Part shown: positions 42,515-51,194 of the stretch, one piece after another | Position numbering within the stretch: position 1 is the first letter of the stretch | How the letters are laid out: each line of letters opens with the position of its first letter | The notes under the pieces: generated by a model | Database searches by the model: none | What the model saw: the letters and a program-made list of their open reading frames with translations, nothing else | What the model was told of the DNA's origin: nothing | Program-made: the position numbers and the translations under genes | Source: Anaerolineae bacterium | GTDB taxonomy: Bacteria; Chloroflexota; Anaerolineae; Aggregatilineales; UBA3940 | Reading direction: 5' to 3' | Assembly (NCBI GenBank): GCA_016926255.1 | Contig: JAFGOY010000035.1 | Span: 1-64,000 of the forward strand | Length of the DNA stretch: 64,000 nt

Positions 42515-44338
42515 ATGGGAGTGAAGCGAAAAGTTATAAGATTGAGTTTCATTATTGTCTTGTCGCTGCTGCTGATCACCGCCTGCCAGCCCGGCGAAGG
42601 CGGCGACACCGAACCCACTGCCACCCCGGTTCCACTGTCCACCTGCGCCGCCGCCGATATGGTCGCCCCGGCCCTTACTTCACCCGCATCAGGCGCAGTC
42701 GTCTCCACCGCGCTGCCCATCCTTGAATGGGCGTTCTCCGCGCCCTGCGATCCCGAAAGCTACCGGATCGATCTCTCCGTCACCCCCGATTTTTCCGATA
42801 CCAGTTTGAGCGGTGGCACCGGTAACCCGTCGACAAGCTGGATGCCGGGTGACGATCTCGCCGACTGCACCACCTATTACTGGCAGGTCGCTGCGTTCAG
42901 CGATGGCGGTTTAGGCCCCTTCTCTGAATCCCGCTCGTTCTCGACCGATTTCGGCGGGACGTGCGCCTCGCTGCCCTTCTCGGTGACGGCGGTCAGCGCC
43001 GAAGTCTCCCCGCCGGAGTCGACCGTCCCCTGCGGCGATACGGAGCGATTCACTTTCACCGGGACGATCACCACCGACGGCCCCGGCATCGTCACCTATC
43101 AATGGGAGCGCAGCGACAGCGTATCGTCGCCGGTCGAGACGCTCGACGCGCCCGCAGCGGGCGACCACACCGTCACTGCCACCTGGGATTTGTCGGCTGC
43201 CGGTACGCACTGGGAGCTTCTCCACGTGCTGACGCCCAATGACATATCGTCGGGGCAGGCAGAATTCACGCTGAACTGTACGGGCGGCACCTGCGCCGGG
43301 CCTGATATCGTCGCGCCGGTGCTGTCGATGCCCGCCGATGGTTCGACCGTCAGCGAGTTGTGGCCCCGTCTGTACTGGTCGTATCCCGGTGACTGCAACC
43401 CGGAGGGCTATCGCATCGATCTTGCCACCGATCCGAGTTTCGCCGATACGAGTCTGAGCGGCGGCACCGGCAACCCGTCCACCGACTGGGCACCGGGCGA
43501 TGAACTCGACCCCGGCACGACCTACTACTGGCGAGTCGCGGGGATCACCGGCACCGATCTTGGTCCCTTCTCTGATACGTGGTCGTTCACCACACCGAGC
43601 GCGACCACCGGAGGTGATACAGGTGGTGACACGGGCGGCGAACCCGGATCGGGCGATACCGGCGGTGAACCTGAACCGGAAGAGACCGATCCCGCCGCCT
43701 GCCTGATCGCCCCGGAGCAGACCGCCCCGGCCAACGGATCGACCACCAGCGAGTTGTGGCCCAGCCTGCAATGGCGCTATCTGCCCACCGACTGCGTCCC
43801 CGATCGCTACGTCATCCACCTGGACACCGATCCGGCCTTCAGCAGCGCGGCGCTCAACGGCGGCACCAGCGGCCCCTCGACAAGCTGGGCACCCGGCCAC
43901 GAACTCGAACCCGACACGGTTTACTACTGGCGGGTCGGCAGCGTGCGCGATGACTACCTGGGCGAATGGTCGGCGACGTGGAGCTTCCGCACCCCGCCGC
44001 CCGAACCGGAGGTCTGCGACATGAACGCGCCGACCCTCGACTCGCCCGCCGATGGCGCGATGGTCTACGACGACTGGCCGACTCTCGATTGGTCCTACAA
44101 GGGCGACTGCGCCCCGGAGGGCTACCGGATCGACCTTTCGACCAGTCCGAGCTTCAGCGATACGAGCCTGAGCGGAGGCACCGGCACGACCAACACCCGC
44201 TGGGCACCCGGCGATCCGCTTGACGACTGCGAAACCTACTACTGGCGTGTGGCCGGAATGATCTATACAACGAGCGGCCCCTGGTCGGAGACCTGGTCGT
44301 TCAGGGTCAACGACTCGCGCAAGTGCGTCTGGCGATAG
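42515..44338 (+). CDS. Lipoprotein with four fibronectin-like repeats
   Basis: 607 residues; AGGAGG about 9 nt before the ATG. Lipobox LITAC. Four copies of an FN3-like beta sandwich, each with APxLxSPAxGxxVxxxWPxLxW, C-x-PExYRIDLSTxPSFSDTSLSGGTGNPST and YYWRVAG, at about 48-145, 265-365, 395-495 and 500-600. A distinct Ig-like insert (about 148-255) separates repeats 1 and 2, and a Gly/Asp/Glu linker (365-390) separates 2 and 3. Cys residues at equivalent positions may form disulphides. Probably surface-exposed adhesion or sugar-binding protein; no enzyme motif. A strong terminator follows. Confidence 0.8.
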   Translation: MGVKRKVIRLSFIIVLSLLLITACQPGEGGDTEPTATPVPLSTCAAADMVAPALTSPASGAVVSTALPILEWAFSAPCDPESYRIDLSVTPDFSDTSLSGGTGNPSTSWMPGDDLADCTTYYWQVAAFSDGGLGPFSESRSFSTDFGGTCASLPFSVTAVSAEVSPPESTVPCGDTERFTFTGTITTDGPGIVTYQWERSDSVSSPVETLDAPAAGDHTVTATWDLSAAGTHWELLHVLTPNDISSGQAEFTLNCTGGTCAGPDIVAPVLSMPADGSTVSELWPRLYWSYPGDCNPEGYRIDLATDPSFADTSLSGGTGNPSTDWAPGDELDPGTTYYWRVAGITGTDLGPFSDTWSFTTPSATTGGDTGGDTGGEPGSGDTGGEPEPEETDPAACLIAPEQTAPANGSTTSELWPSLQWRYLPTDCVPDRYVIHLDTDPAFSSAALNGGTSGPSTSWAPGHELEPDTVYYWRVGSVRDDYLGEWSATWSFRTPPPEPEVCDMNAPTLDSPADGAMVYDDWPTLDWSYKGDCAPEGYRIDLSTSPSFSDTSLSGGTGTTNTRWAPGDPLDDCETYYWRVAGMIYTTSGPWSETWSFRVNDSRKCVWR

Positions 44339-44349
44339 TCGACATCAAC

Positions 44350-44384
44350 CGGGGTGGGGTCGGGTAGACTCCACCCCGTTTTTT
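44350..44384 (+). terminator. Intrinsic terminator after FN3-repeat lipoprotein
   Basis: CGGGGTGG (44350-44357) and CCACCCCG (44371-44378) pair around a 13-nt loop and are followed by six T residues. Confidence 0.9.
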
Positions 44385-44421
44385 GACTCGATTCTTGCGC
44401 TTCGTGCCGGGCCTTCCCTAT

Positions 44422-44526
44422 CTCTGCCCCCTGAAAGGGGGAAGTGGCGCGAAGCGCCGAAGGGGGTTGGGGGAAGTGGGCAACAAAGAACGTTGCCAGC
44501 CGACCGAAGATCGGACGAAGGGGATA
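44422..44526. repeat. Modular palindromic repeat (type B)
   Basis: ATCTCTGCCCCCTGAAAGGGGGAAGT, GGCGCGAAGCGCC, GAAGGGGGT, a GGGCAAC...GTTGCC hairpin around AAAGAAC and CCGACCGAAGATCGG in series. The second module differs from 23335-23425 only in the loop (GAA for GCA). The last two modules match the inverted copy at 1611-1672. The remainder of this 308-bp spacer, up to 44646, shows only the ribosome site of the next gene. Confidence 0.75.
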
Positions 44527-44646
44527 AGGCAAAGCCCATCAAAGAAGGATGTCACGAATATTACCTGTCCTGATCCCCTCGCTTGCCAAACAGCCGCCGA
44601 CCATCTACTATGGCTCTCAACGATACACATTCAACCAGAGGAACAA

Positions 44647-45669
44647 ATGAAAGCACTATTCATCGGCGGGACGGGGGTCATCAGTTCGGCGTGTGCGCGG
44701 CTGGCGCTGGATCGGGGTATCGACCTGTATCTGCTCAACCGGGGGCAGTCGACGCGGCCCGTGCCGGACGGCGCAATCGTGCTGACCGGTGACATCCACG
44801 ACGAGGCGAGCTTACAGGCGGCGCTCGGATCGCATCACTTCGACGTGATCGTCGACTGGATCGCCTATACGCCCGATCATATCGAGGCCGATATCCGCCG
44901 CTTTGCCGGTCGGACGGGGCAGTACGTGTTCATCAGCACGGCGTCGGTCTATCACAAACCGGTCATCAGCCTGCCGATCACCGAATCGACGCCGCTGCAC
45001 AATCCATTCTGGCAGTACTCGCGTGACAAGATCGCCTGCGAGGAACGGCTGATCCGCGCCTACCGCGAAACCGGCTTTCCGGTGACCATCGTCCGGCCCT
45101 CGCATACCTACGATCAGACGAAGCTGCCGCTGACCGGTGGCTACACGATTGTCGACCGGATGCGGAAGGGCCGCCCGATCGTCGTGCATGGCGATGGGAC
45201 GTCGCTCTGGGTGCTGACCCATCACACCGATTTTGCGAAGGCATTCATCGGGCTGATGGGACGATCACAGGCGGTCGGGGAGGCGTATCATATCACCGGC
45301 GACGAGGTGCTGACCTGGAACCAGATCGCGCAGGCGATAGCCCGCGCCGCCGGGGCGAAAGCCGAGATCGTCCACGCGGCATCGGAGACCATCGCCAGCT
45401 ACGATCCCGATTGGGGTGCGAACCTGCTGGGCGACAAATCACACAGCGTGATCTTCGACAACACCAAGATCAAGCGGCTGGTGCCGGATTATCAGGCGGT
45501 GATCCCGTTCGAGCGGGGAGTCGAGGAAGTCATCGCCTGGTACGATGCCGACCCCGCCCGCCAGCAGGTCGACGAGGCGTTCAACAGCCTTCTGGATACG
45601 ATCATTGCGGCGCAGGGCCGGGCGATGTCGGGGCAGGCAGGGGCGTTTTCTGATCCAGTTTATATGTGA
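44647..45669 (+). CDS. NAD-dependent epimerase/dehydratase-family protein
   Basis: 340 residues from the ATG at 44647; a longer open frame into the upstream repeat lacks a ribosome site. Extended SDR: KALFIGGTGVISSACARLAL carries the GxxGxxG-like dinucleotide loop, ISTASVYHKP and YSRDKIACEERL supply the Ser/Thr and YxxxK positions, and RPSHTYDQTKLPL follows. Similar proteins are sugar-nucleotide epimerases/reductases or, in plants and cyanobacteria, RNA-binding CSP41-like. The actual substrate is unknown. No neighbouring sugar genes. Confidence 0.88.
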   Translation: MKALFIGGTGVISSACARLALDRGIDLYLLNRGQSTRPVPDGAIVLTGDIHDEASLQAALGSHHFDVIVDWIAYTPDHIEADIRRFAGRTGQYVFISTASVYHKPVISLPITESTPLHNPFWQYSRDKIACEERLIRAYRETGFPVTIVRPSHTYDQTKLPLTGGYTIVDRMRKGRPIVVHGDGTSLWVLTHHTDFAKAFIGLMGRSQAVGEAYHITGDEVLTWNQIAQAIARAAGAKAEIVHAASETIASYDPDWGANLLGDKSHSVIFDNTKIKRLVPDYQAVIPFERGVEEVIAWYDADPARQQVDEAFNSLLDTIIAAQGRAMSGQAGAFSDPVYM

Positions 45670-45679
45670 TGTCTATCAG

Positions 45680-45772
45680 AATCCCCACCTGACTTCGCTG
45701 CGCTCAGTCTTTCCTCCCCCTTGCAAGGGGGAGGTGGACGACCGGAGGTCGGGCGGAGGGGGTTATTCTGCG
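45680..45772. repeat. Modular palindromic repeat (MITE-core type)
   Basis: CTCCCCCTTGCAAGGGGGAG, the same core as in the two MITE-like elements, is followed by GGACGACCGGAGGTCGGGC and GGAGGGGGTT, and preceded by CTGACTTCGCTGCGCTCAG. It fills the spacer between the epimerase and the convergent sensor kinase. TTGATTGC ends are absent, so it is a different assembly of the modules. Confidence 0.7.
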
Positions 45773-45779
45773 GGGGGGC

Positions 45780-48203
45780 TCACGCCACCGGCAGCGTGAA
45801 CGTAAACGTCGATCCCTCGCCCTCTTTCGACTTCACCGATATCTTCCCGCCGTGCGCATCGACCACCTTCTTGCAGATCGACAGCCCCAGCCCCAGCCCG
45901 CCGTGCTTCCGCCGCGATGATCCATCGACCTGGTAGAACCGTTCGAAGATGTTCTGTAACTGGTCTTCCGGAATGCCGATCCCCGTATCGCTCACCGAGA
46001 TAGTCACCCACGGCGGATCGCTCTCGACTTCGATGGTCACCGCCCCGTGTTCGGGCGTGAACTTGAATGCGTTCGAGAGCAGGTTGTCCATCACCTGCCG
46101 TGTAATCTCCGGGTCGATCATCGTGTGCGGCAGATCGGGATCGGGTTCGTAGGTCAGCGTGATATGCTGGCCGTTCGCCACCGACTGCGCCGCCGTGACA
46201 ATCGTCTCCAGCCATTGGTTGGTGTCGGTTCTCCGCCGGTCAAGCCCGTGTTCCTCGATCTGATGCAGCGTAATGAAATCCTCGACCAGTCTTTGCAGCC
46301 GCCTTGACTGTGTGGCAACTACGTTGAGCGTCTGCCTCTGCTCTTCGGTCAGCGGCCCCAACTCCGATGATTGGGCCAGCAGCAGATCGACGTAGGCCAG
46401 CACATAGGTCAGCGGGTTGCGAAATTCATGCGAGATATTCTGGATCAACTCGTCCTTCACCTTATCGACTTCTTGCAGCGCCTCATATGCTGCCCGCAGC
46501 GCCTCTTCCGCCAGCCGCCGCTCGGTCGAATCGCGGACGATCCCCTGGAACCCGACGATTGTGTCCTTCTCGTTGATCGGCGTAATCGATATCTCGACGT
46601 AGCTTTTCGTTTTGTTCTGGTTGTGGATTTCTGCTTCGAACGTTTTAGAGGGCGTGCCCGCCCGTTCGACCTTTTGCAGTTCTCTGTCGAGCCGCTTGCT
46701 CGACTTTTCCGTCATGAATTCCCTGAAGCGCACCCCTCCCAGTTGATCGGCGGTGCGCCCCAGGATGTTGACCAGCGCCTTGTTGAAGTAAACGATCTCG
46801 CCGTCCATGTTCAGTTCGACGTACCCGTCGTCAATCGTCTCGATGATCGTCCGGTGCCGTTCCTCGCTTACCTCCAGTGCTTCCCTGGCTTCGAGCAGGT
46901 CGGAGATATCGGTGAACACAGCCAGCGTGCCGATCACCCGATCACCTTCGAAACGGGGGCTGCCGCTGACCAGGATCGGGATGCGCCTGCCGGTTTTGTC
47001 GAGCACTTCCAGCCTGTACCGGCTCGATACGCCCTGTGCGCGCAGGTTGTCGGCGGCTTTGACCTTTCGGTGCTGGTCGGGGGGAACGATTTCCGTCCAG
47101 TGCATCCCGATCATGCTCTCAGGCTTGTATCCCAGGATCACTCCCGCCGCCGGGTTCACGAAAGTGAAATTGCCCTTCTTGTCCTGAATGGCGACCCCTT
47201 CGATCATCGCCTGGATGATTCCCTCGTTGAACTCCTTCAGCGTCTCGAGCGTCTCCTGTTCCAGGCGGCGGCTGGTGATATCTTCGATCACGTACTGGTT
47301 GGCGGCTTCGCCCTCGAAGGTCGTGGGGATCACAACCATCTCGATGTCACGCGTTTCGCCGCGATGGTCGACAATCTTGAAATACTGCGGGCCAAACTGA
47401 CCTTTCGCCGAGGCCAGGGCCGTTTTGATGTCCTCCACGTTTTCGGGGTGAATAAAGTCGATCACCTGCACCCCGACTGCCTCTTCCGGATTTTCATAGC
47501 CCATCATGTCGAGCAGTGCCCGGTTGGCAAAGACAATCGCGCCGTCAATTTCCACGCTGATCCCGACCGGCAGGCGTTCGATCAGGCTGCGGTAGCGTTC
47601 TTCGCTGCTGACGGTCTTTCTGATCGAGCGTTCGAGCTGATTCTGAAACCTGTGCCGCTGTATCGACGCCGACAGAACGAGGAACATCAGCGTGGTGATG
47701 AACGAAAAAACCATTGCAACCATCGTCAGGTTGACAGGAAACAGGATCAACGCTGACAGTACGAGGATAATGAGGACCGTAACGAAGATGATCGCTGCCA
47801 CCAGCGGGTTGAAAATTAACCCCCCGACGATCACCGGCTGTGCCATCCAGAACAGCCGGGTATGCACATCTGTTTCGGTCAGGCTGTTATTTATGGCGAT
47901 ATCCACAATCGGCCAGGCGGCGAGGACGACGATCAGCAGAACGGCGGCGGCATTGTAATAGCGTGTTCGGCTGAGGAAATACAAGGCAAGAAATAAGAGT
48001 CCGGCAGTGGTGATCACAGGCGAAAACACAGGCCGTGACAAAAGGTCGATGCCGGTCAACACGGCTATTAGCAGGCATAGCCCTGCAACAAGGCGTGCCC
48101 GTTGATAGCTCTGTAATTCGCTGATAGGTTGGAAGGGATCGATCAGCCGGGATAGCAGCCGGTTAAATTGCCGATTCCCTGTCCAGTTTATCTTGTCGCC
48201 CAT
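45780..48203 (-). CDS. Multi-PAS membrane histidine kinase
   Basis: 807 residues. Five or so membrane segments (about 40-180) form the N-terminal sensor, then three PAS domains in series (about 200-320, 325-445, 450-570; e.g. [33 protein letters not shown]), then HisKA with His in [18 protein letters not shown] near 587 and a HATPase with intact [12 protein letters not shown]-box, [12 protein letters not shown] and [16 protein letters not shown] complete class I histidine kinase sensing something in or near the membrane, with PAS domains perhaps sensing redox or ligands. No response regulator is adjacent. Confidence 0.92.
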   Translation of the reverse strand: MGDKINWTGNRQFNRLLSRLIDPFQPISELQSYQRARLVAGLCLLIAVLTGIDLLSRPVFSPVITTAGLLFLALYFLSRTRYYNAAAVLLIVVLAAWPIVDIAINNSLTETDVHTRLFWMAQPVIVGGLIFNPLVAAIIFVTVLIILVLSALILFPVNLTMVAMVFSFITTLMFLVLSASIQRHRFQNQLERSIRKTVSSEERYRSLIERLPVGISVEIDGAIVFANRALLDMMGYENPEEAVGVQVIDFIHPENVEDIKTALASAKGQFGPQYFKIVDHRGETRDIEMVVIPTTFEGEAANQYVIEDITSRRLEQETLETLKEFNEGIIQAMIEGVAIQDKKGNFTFVNPAAGVILGYKPESMIGMHWTEIVPPDQHRKVKAADNLRAQGVSSRYRLEVLDKTGRRIPILVSGSPRFEGDRVIGTLAVFTDISDLLEAREALEVSEERHRTIIETIDDGYVELNMDGEIVYFNKALVNILGRTADQLGGVRFREFMTEKSSKRLDRELQKVERAGTPSKTFEAEIHNQNKTKSYVEISITPINEKDTIVGFQGIVRDSTERRLAEEALRAAYEALQEVDKVKDELIQNISHEFRNPLTYVLAYVDLLLAQSSELGPLTEEQRQTLNVVATQSRRLQRLVEDFITLHQIEEHGLDRRRTDTNQWLETIVTAAQSVANGQHITLTYEPDPDLPHTMIDPEITRQVMDNLLSNAFKFTPEHGAVTIEVESDPPWVTISVSDTGIGIPEDQLQNIFERFYQVDGSSRRKHGGLGLGLSICKKVVDAHGGKISVKSKEGEGSTFTFTLPVA

Positions 48204-48616
48204 TGTGGTTGCACGATACCATTACAAGGGTGCTTAATTGATTCAAGTGTAGGGCATAGCCCAAAAAAACACAATATGAGCAGGGAATTATAAGATTGCA
48301 GAATCATTACAGGTACAGTACTGAACAATTCTCACCTGAATCAGGTGGCCGCCCCTGACAACCCGAACGATATGCTCCATCCCGCCGGACTGGTCATTAT
48401 CCGACAATCGAATGGTATCACCTAAGTGGCTTTTACAGCAACTCTTTTGAACCGCTGACATTTTTCCCCCGGGAATCACTCTGGCTGGTCTGTTTCTGTC
48501 CCTGTCCGAAATAAACGGGGTGAATTTGCGGATAGGTTATGAAACGTCCCCGGCTTCGACCACGTATAGACATGTGAATAGTGTTTTATCGGTCTTTGGA
48601 TAGGAGTGGTATTTCA
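48204..48616. other. Intergenic region with one doubtful small ORF
   Basis: Besides the uncertain ORF at 48288-48461 there is no supported gene. A few short palindromes occur (CACCTGAATCAGGTGG near 48333). The kinase and Pmp3 promoters presumably lie here but no convincing -35/-10 was identified. Confidence 0.4.
48288..48461 (-). CDS. Doubtful small ORF (57 aa)
   Basis: 57-codon frame beginning MSAVQKSCCKSHLGD and ending YCTCNDSAIL, with GGGGG 5 nt before the ATG. It has Cys-Cys and Cys-x-Cys pairs that could bind metal, and lies where no other gene competes. Nothing recognisable; it may be chance. Included only for completeness. Confidence 0.25.
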   Translation of the reverse strand: MSAVQKSCCKSHLGDTIRLSDNDQSGGMEHIVRVVRGGHLIQVRIVQYCTCNDSAIL

Positions 48617-48802
48617 ATGGGTTTGTTACGAGCGATACTGTGTATCATCTTCCCGCCGCTGGCAGTTCTCGATCGGGGCTGTGGAACCGTGCTTCTGGTT
48701 CTGCTGTTGACCCTGGCCGGATGGGTGCCGGGCACAATTGCCGCCCTGGTGCTCAACTATCAGGCAGTGCAGGCGCATCGCATCCGGCGTGCCGTTCACT
48801 AG
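48617..48802 (+). CDS. YqaE/Pmp3-family small membrane protein
   Basis: 61 residues from the ATG at 48617 (TAGGAGTGG upstream). Two membrane helices: LLRAILCIIFPPLAVLDRGCG and TVLLVLLLTLAGWVPGTIAALVLNY. The FPPLAV-x-x-RGCG loop and GWVPGTIxA motif define the UPF0057/Pmp3 family, small hydrophobic proteins linked in plants and yeast to salt/membrane-potential stress. A strong terminator follows. The family assignment is secure; the role is not. Confidence 0.88.
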   Translation: MGLLRAILCIIFPPLAVLDRGCGTVLLVLLLTLAGWVPGTIAALVLNYQAVQAHRIRRAVH

Positions 48803-48827
48803 CCCGCTGCCAGAGAGGACAATCAAG

Positions 48828-48852
48828 CGGCTCCCTGTGGGGCCGTTTTTTT
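48828..48852 (+). terminator. Intrinsic terminator after Pmp3-family gene
   Basis: CGGCTCC-CTGT-GGGGCCG (one T-G pair) followed by seven T residues. Confidence 0.88.
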
Positions 48853-48916
48853 GTTTTCACGGATTGGTATATAGTTCCTGAAAGGTTATTTTCCCGGTTG
48901 TGAAAGTTGACCAGTC

Positions 48917-49495
48917 ATGGCTGAAACCGATCAAAGCGGCTTTGCCCGCTTCCCGCTGGAAAACGTTGCCCTGGGCCTGCTGGTGCCCGGCCCGAAGCAC
49001 GGCTATGGATTATTCCAGGACTTCGAACAATATTTCGGGTTGATCTGGAAAGCCGGGCAGACCAAGTTTTATCTCACCCTCGCCGATCTCCAGTACAACG
49101 ACTATCTCGATTCGACCATCGAACCGCAGGAAAGCCACCCGCCGCGCAAGGTCTACTGCCTGACCGATCCCGGCAGGGACAAGTTTATGGACTGGGTCAC
49201 CCGGCCCAACCGGTCGGTGCGTGGCATGCGCGTCGAGTTCATCGCCAAGCTGCGCTTCTACAACCTCCTTGATCTCCCCGGCGCCGATACGCTCGTCGAC
49301 TGCCAGCTCGATATCTTCAACACGCTGATGGAAGAATGGTGGCAGGCCTCCCTTCCCGAAAAGCCCGAAGAATCGAAAGACAGACACGATCACTTCGCCG
49401 ACCTCGTTTACTCGTTCCGTATGCAGCAGGTGCAGTCGATCATTACCTGGCTGGAGGAGGTCAGGCAGCGGATCGAGTCGGGCCGCTTTGCCTGA
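48917..49495 (+). CDS. PadR-family transcriptional regulator
   Basis: 192 residues. Winged-helix N-terminal part FPLENVALGLLVPGPKHGYGLFQDFEQYFGLIWKAGQTKFYLTLADLQYNDYLDS matches the PadR fold (HGY motif, short wing with PPRKVYCLTDPGRDKFMDWV). The C-terminal helices would dimerise. PadR proteins typically repress a nearby transporter or detoxification gene in response to small molecules. The next genes downstream (membrane protein, flavodoxin) are candidates. The start is not strongly marked; AAGTTGACCAGTC precedes the ATG. Confidence 0.88.
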   Translation: MAETDQSGFARFPLENVALGLLVPGPKHGYGLFQDFEQYFGLIWKAGQTKFYLTLADLQYNDYLDSTIEPQESHPPRKVYCLTDPGRDKFMDWVTRPNRSVRGMRVEFIAKLRFYNLLDLPGADTLVDCQLDIFNTLMEEWWQASLPEKPEESKDRHDHFADLVYSFRMQQVQSIITWLEEVRQRIESGRFA

Positions 49496-49673
49496 GCGAA
49501 CGCCATCTCCTGCCATCTGCTGATTGGCGATTTAACCGGACACGTTGATACTAAGTGGTTGTAAAGAAATAACGTCGCATTTTCCAATGAGAGTATCAGG
49601 TTCCCTCCCTCAGGGGTAAGGTCAAGGTCAAAAAAGGCGGGCTTATATTTTTACACTTCCTAAGGAGAATGAA

Positions 49674-50042
49674 ATGAAATTAAACGGGAATCTTGTTTTA
49701 CGGGCGGGGATTGCCTGGGCTGTTATCGGGGTCATTTTGATGATCCTGGCCCCGATCTTTGGCTCATCGTTTGGCGTTGAAGGACTGTCATTGTGGGGCT
49801 ATGCAGCGATGTTTGCCGGTGTCCACTACGCCATTCGTTCTGGTAAAGAATGGCTTGAGGCTGTCATCGGGGGCGCGTTAGCCGGGCTGCTTGCCGGGGT
49901 GATCATCGTCCTGGTTCAGATGCTCCTGGGTGGCACCCTGCCGATCCAGGCCAGCGGTGGATTCAACCTGACCGGCCTGTTGGGGGCCTTCATCGCCGGG
50001 CTTGCCGGTGGACTGGGAACCAGGCTCTCGCAGAAATTCTAG
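49674..50042 (+). CDS. Hypothetical four-helix membrane protein
   Basis: 122 residues; TAAGGAGAATGAA places a good ribosome site before the ATG at 49674. Four hydrophobic segments (AGIAWAVIGVILMILAPIF, LWGYAAMFAGVHYAI, AVIGGALAGLLAGVIIVLVQMLL, LTGLLGAFIAGLAGGLG) with Gly-rich faces. No recognised family motif. It lies 178 bp after padR and 87 bp before a flavodoxin, possibly co-regulated with them. Function unknown. Confidence 0.75.
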   Translation: MKLNGNLVLRAGIAWAVIGVILMILAPIFGSSFGVEGLSLWGYAAMFAGVHYAIRSGKEWLEAVIGGALAGLLAGVIIVLVQMLLGGTLPIQASGGFNLTGLLGAFIAGLAGGLGTRLSQKF

Positions 50043-50129
50043 CCGACTGCGACATTCTTGCCAGACTTCCCGTATAGCTGATTGATTCTGGTTATTATTT
50101 ATTTCCCTGATCTAAAAATGGAGGATCAA

Positions 50130-50639
50130 ATGTCAGACAAAGTACTTATCGCCTATGCCAGCAAGCACGGCTCGACCGCCGAGATCGCCGAGAAGATTGG
50201 CGAAGTGTTTGCCCAATCCGGCCTGGAAACTGATGTGCTTCCCGTGAAAAAGGTCAAAGACCTTGCCCCCTACGGGGCGGTGATCCTGGGCAGCGCGGTC
50301 TACATTGGTATGTGGCGCAAAGATGCCGTTCGATTCGTCAATGTCAACCAGTCCGCGCTCGCCGACCGCAAGGTGTGGATATTTTCTAGCGGCCCCACCG
50401 GTGAAGGCGACCCGGTCGAATTGCTAAAGGGCTGGCGCTTGCCGAAGAAAGTCGAACCCATCGTCGAAGCGATCAAGCCTCGCGATACCGCCGTCTTTCA
50501 CGGCAACGTCGATCCCGACACGCTGTCCGGGATGGAGAAAATGATGATCAAACAGGTCGAGGCCCCCACCGGCGATTTCCGCGACTGGGGTATGATCACC
50601 GCCTGGGCAGAAGGCGTCGCCGCAGAACTCAAAGCCTGA
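50130..50639 (+). CDS. Flavodoxin-domain protein (HemG-like)
   Basis: 169 residues from the ATG at 50130 (GGAGGATCAA upstream). FMN phosphate loop YASKHGSTAEIAEKIG near the N-terminus, then VILGSAVYIGMWRKDAVRFV and IFSSGPTGEGDP, the three FMN-contact loops. This length and sequence class matches flavodoxin-like protoporphyrinogen oxidase HemG or menaquinol-dependent flavodoxins, but no haem genes are nearby, so the specific reaction is open. Cytoplasmic. A stable nested hairpin lies just past the stop. Confidence 0.87.
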   Translation: MSDKVLIAYASKHGSTAEIAEKIGEVFAQSGLETDVLPVKKVKDLAPYGAVILGSAVYIGMWRKDAVRFVNVNQSALADRKVWIFSSGPTGEGDPVELLKGWRLPKKVEPIVEAIKPRDTAVFHGNVDPDTLSGMEKMMIKQVEAPTGDFRDWGMITAWAEGVAAELKA

Positions 50640-50673
50640 GCATCAAAACGCAGCACAACTGGCGATATATGAG

Positions 50674-50714
50674 AGCCGGGCGATGTGCGACCAGAGGTCG
50701 CCGGTCGCCCGGCT
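50674..50714. terminator. Nested hairpin downstream of flavodoxin gene
   Basis: AGCCGGGCGA/TCGCCCGGCT (50674-50683, 50705-50714) forms a 10-bp outer stem enclosing a GCGACC-AGA-GGTCGC inner hairpin. A short T run (TTTCGATCTGAG) follows. Probably terminates the flavodoxin gene; the inner unit is one of the recurring repeat modules. Confidence 0.6.
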
Positions 50715-50740
50715 TTCGATCTGAGTTTTACAATTCGTGC

Positions 50741-50960
50741 CGCCCCTGTCCCATATCTGACCCCTGAAAGGGGAAAGTCGGTCGAAGGGGGGCGGAGAGA
50801 TGTCATGTAGTGACAGAGGGGGTGCTTCGCCACGCCCAAAATCAAGCGATTCCTGATCGCCCCCAATACTGGGGGAGATGGCGAACCAGAGGTTCGTTTG
50901 CGAACCGCAGGTTCGGCAGAGGGGGATAATCGGGCGACCGAGAGGGTCGCCCCTACCGGT
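50741..50960. repeat. Modular palindromic repeat (type A, extended)
   Basis: GACCCCTGAAAGGGGAAAG, AGATGTCATGTAGTGACAGAGGGGGTGCTTC, CACGCCCAAAATCAAG, TGATCGCCCCCAATACTGGGGGAGATG, CGAACCAGAGGTTCG, CGAACCGCAGGTTCG, AGAGGGGG, and the GGGCGACC-GAGAG-GGTCGCCCC hairpin. The linker and the CCCCCAAnnCTGGGGGAGATGG block align with 28111-28230; the small stems differ. It fills the 313-bp spacer downstream of the flavodoxin gene. Confidence 0.78.
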
Positions 50961-51189
50961 CGCGTGGGTCGTAAGCCTTTGCAGGTTCGCCAAAGCCATT
51001 CCAGAAGAACCACAATGTGTCACATTTCGGGCATCTCAGCATGGGGACAAAGGACAGATAGAGTTTCTCGGCATCGATTTTCCCGGTGAAGTTATCATAA
51101 TCAACATCCGAGATACACAACCATTGATTGGCGGCTGGTATTCCGGATAGATTCAAGATTTCACCACAGCTACAACCGAATTTGGGCAT
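50953..51189 (-). CDS. Small zinc-ribbon-like protein
   Basis: 78 residues from the ATG at 51189, which has AGGAG 8 nt upstream; the nearer ATG at 51195 would be too close to that site. Metal-binding pattern: CSCG near the N-terminus and RCPKCDTLW near 52-60, giving two Cys pairs for zinc. Acidic middle (ISDVDYDNFTGKIDAEKLYL) and aromatic FFWNGFGEPAK. It begins just past the stop of the glycosyltransferase gene, so is likely co-expressed. The C-terminal residues are encoded within the repeat zone. No family name recognised. Confidence 0.65.
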   Translation of the reverse strand: MPKFGCSCGEILNLSGIPAANQWLCISDVDYDNFTGKIDAEKLYLSFVPMLRCPKCDTLWFFWNGFGEPAKAYDPRDR

Positions 51190-51194
51190 GCTCA

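Noticed and set aside
44383-44646. N-terminal extension of the epimerase reading frame
   Set aside because: Covers a palindromic repeat and lacks a ribosome site; the SDR fold starts at the ATG at 44647.
46371-47756. 461-codon open frame on the plus strand opposite the PAS histidine kinase
   Set aside because: Runs antisense to a gene with clear kinase and PAS motifs; no recognisable domain, composition typical of a GC-rich shadow frame.
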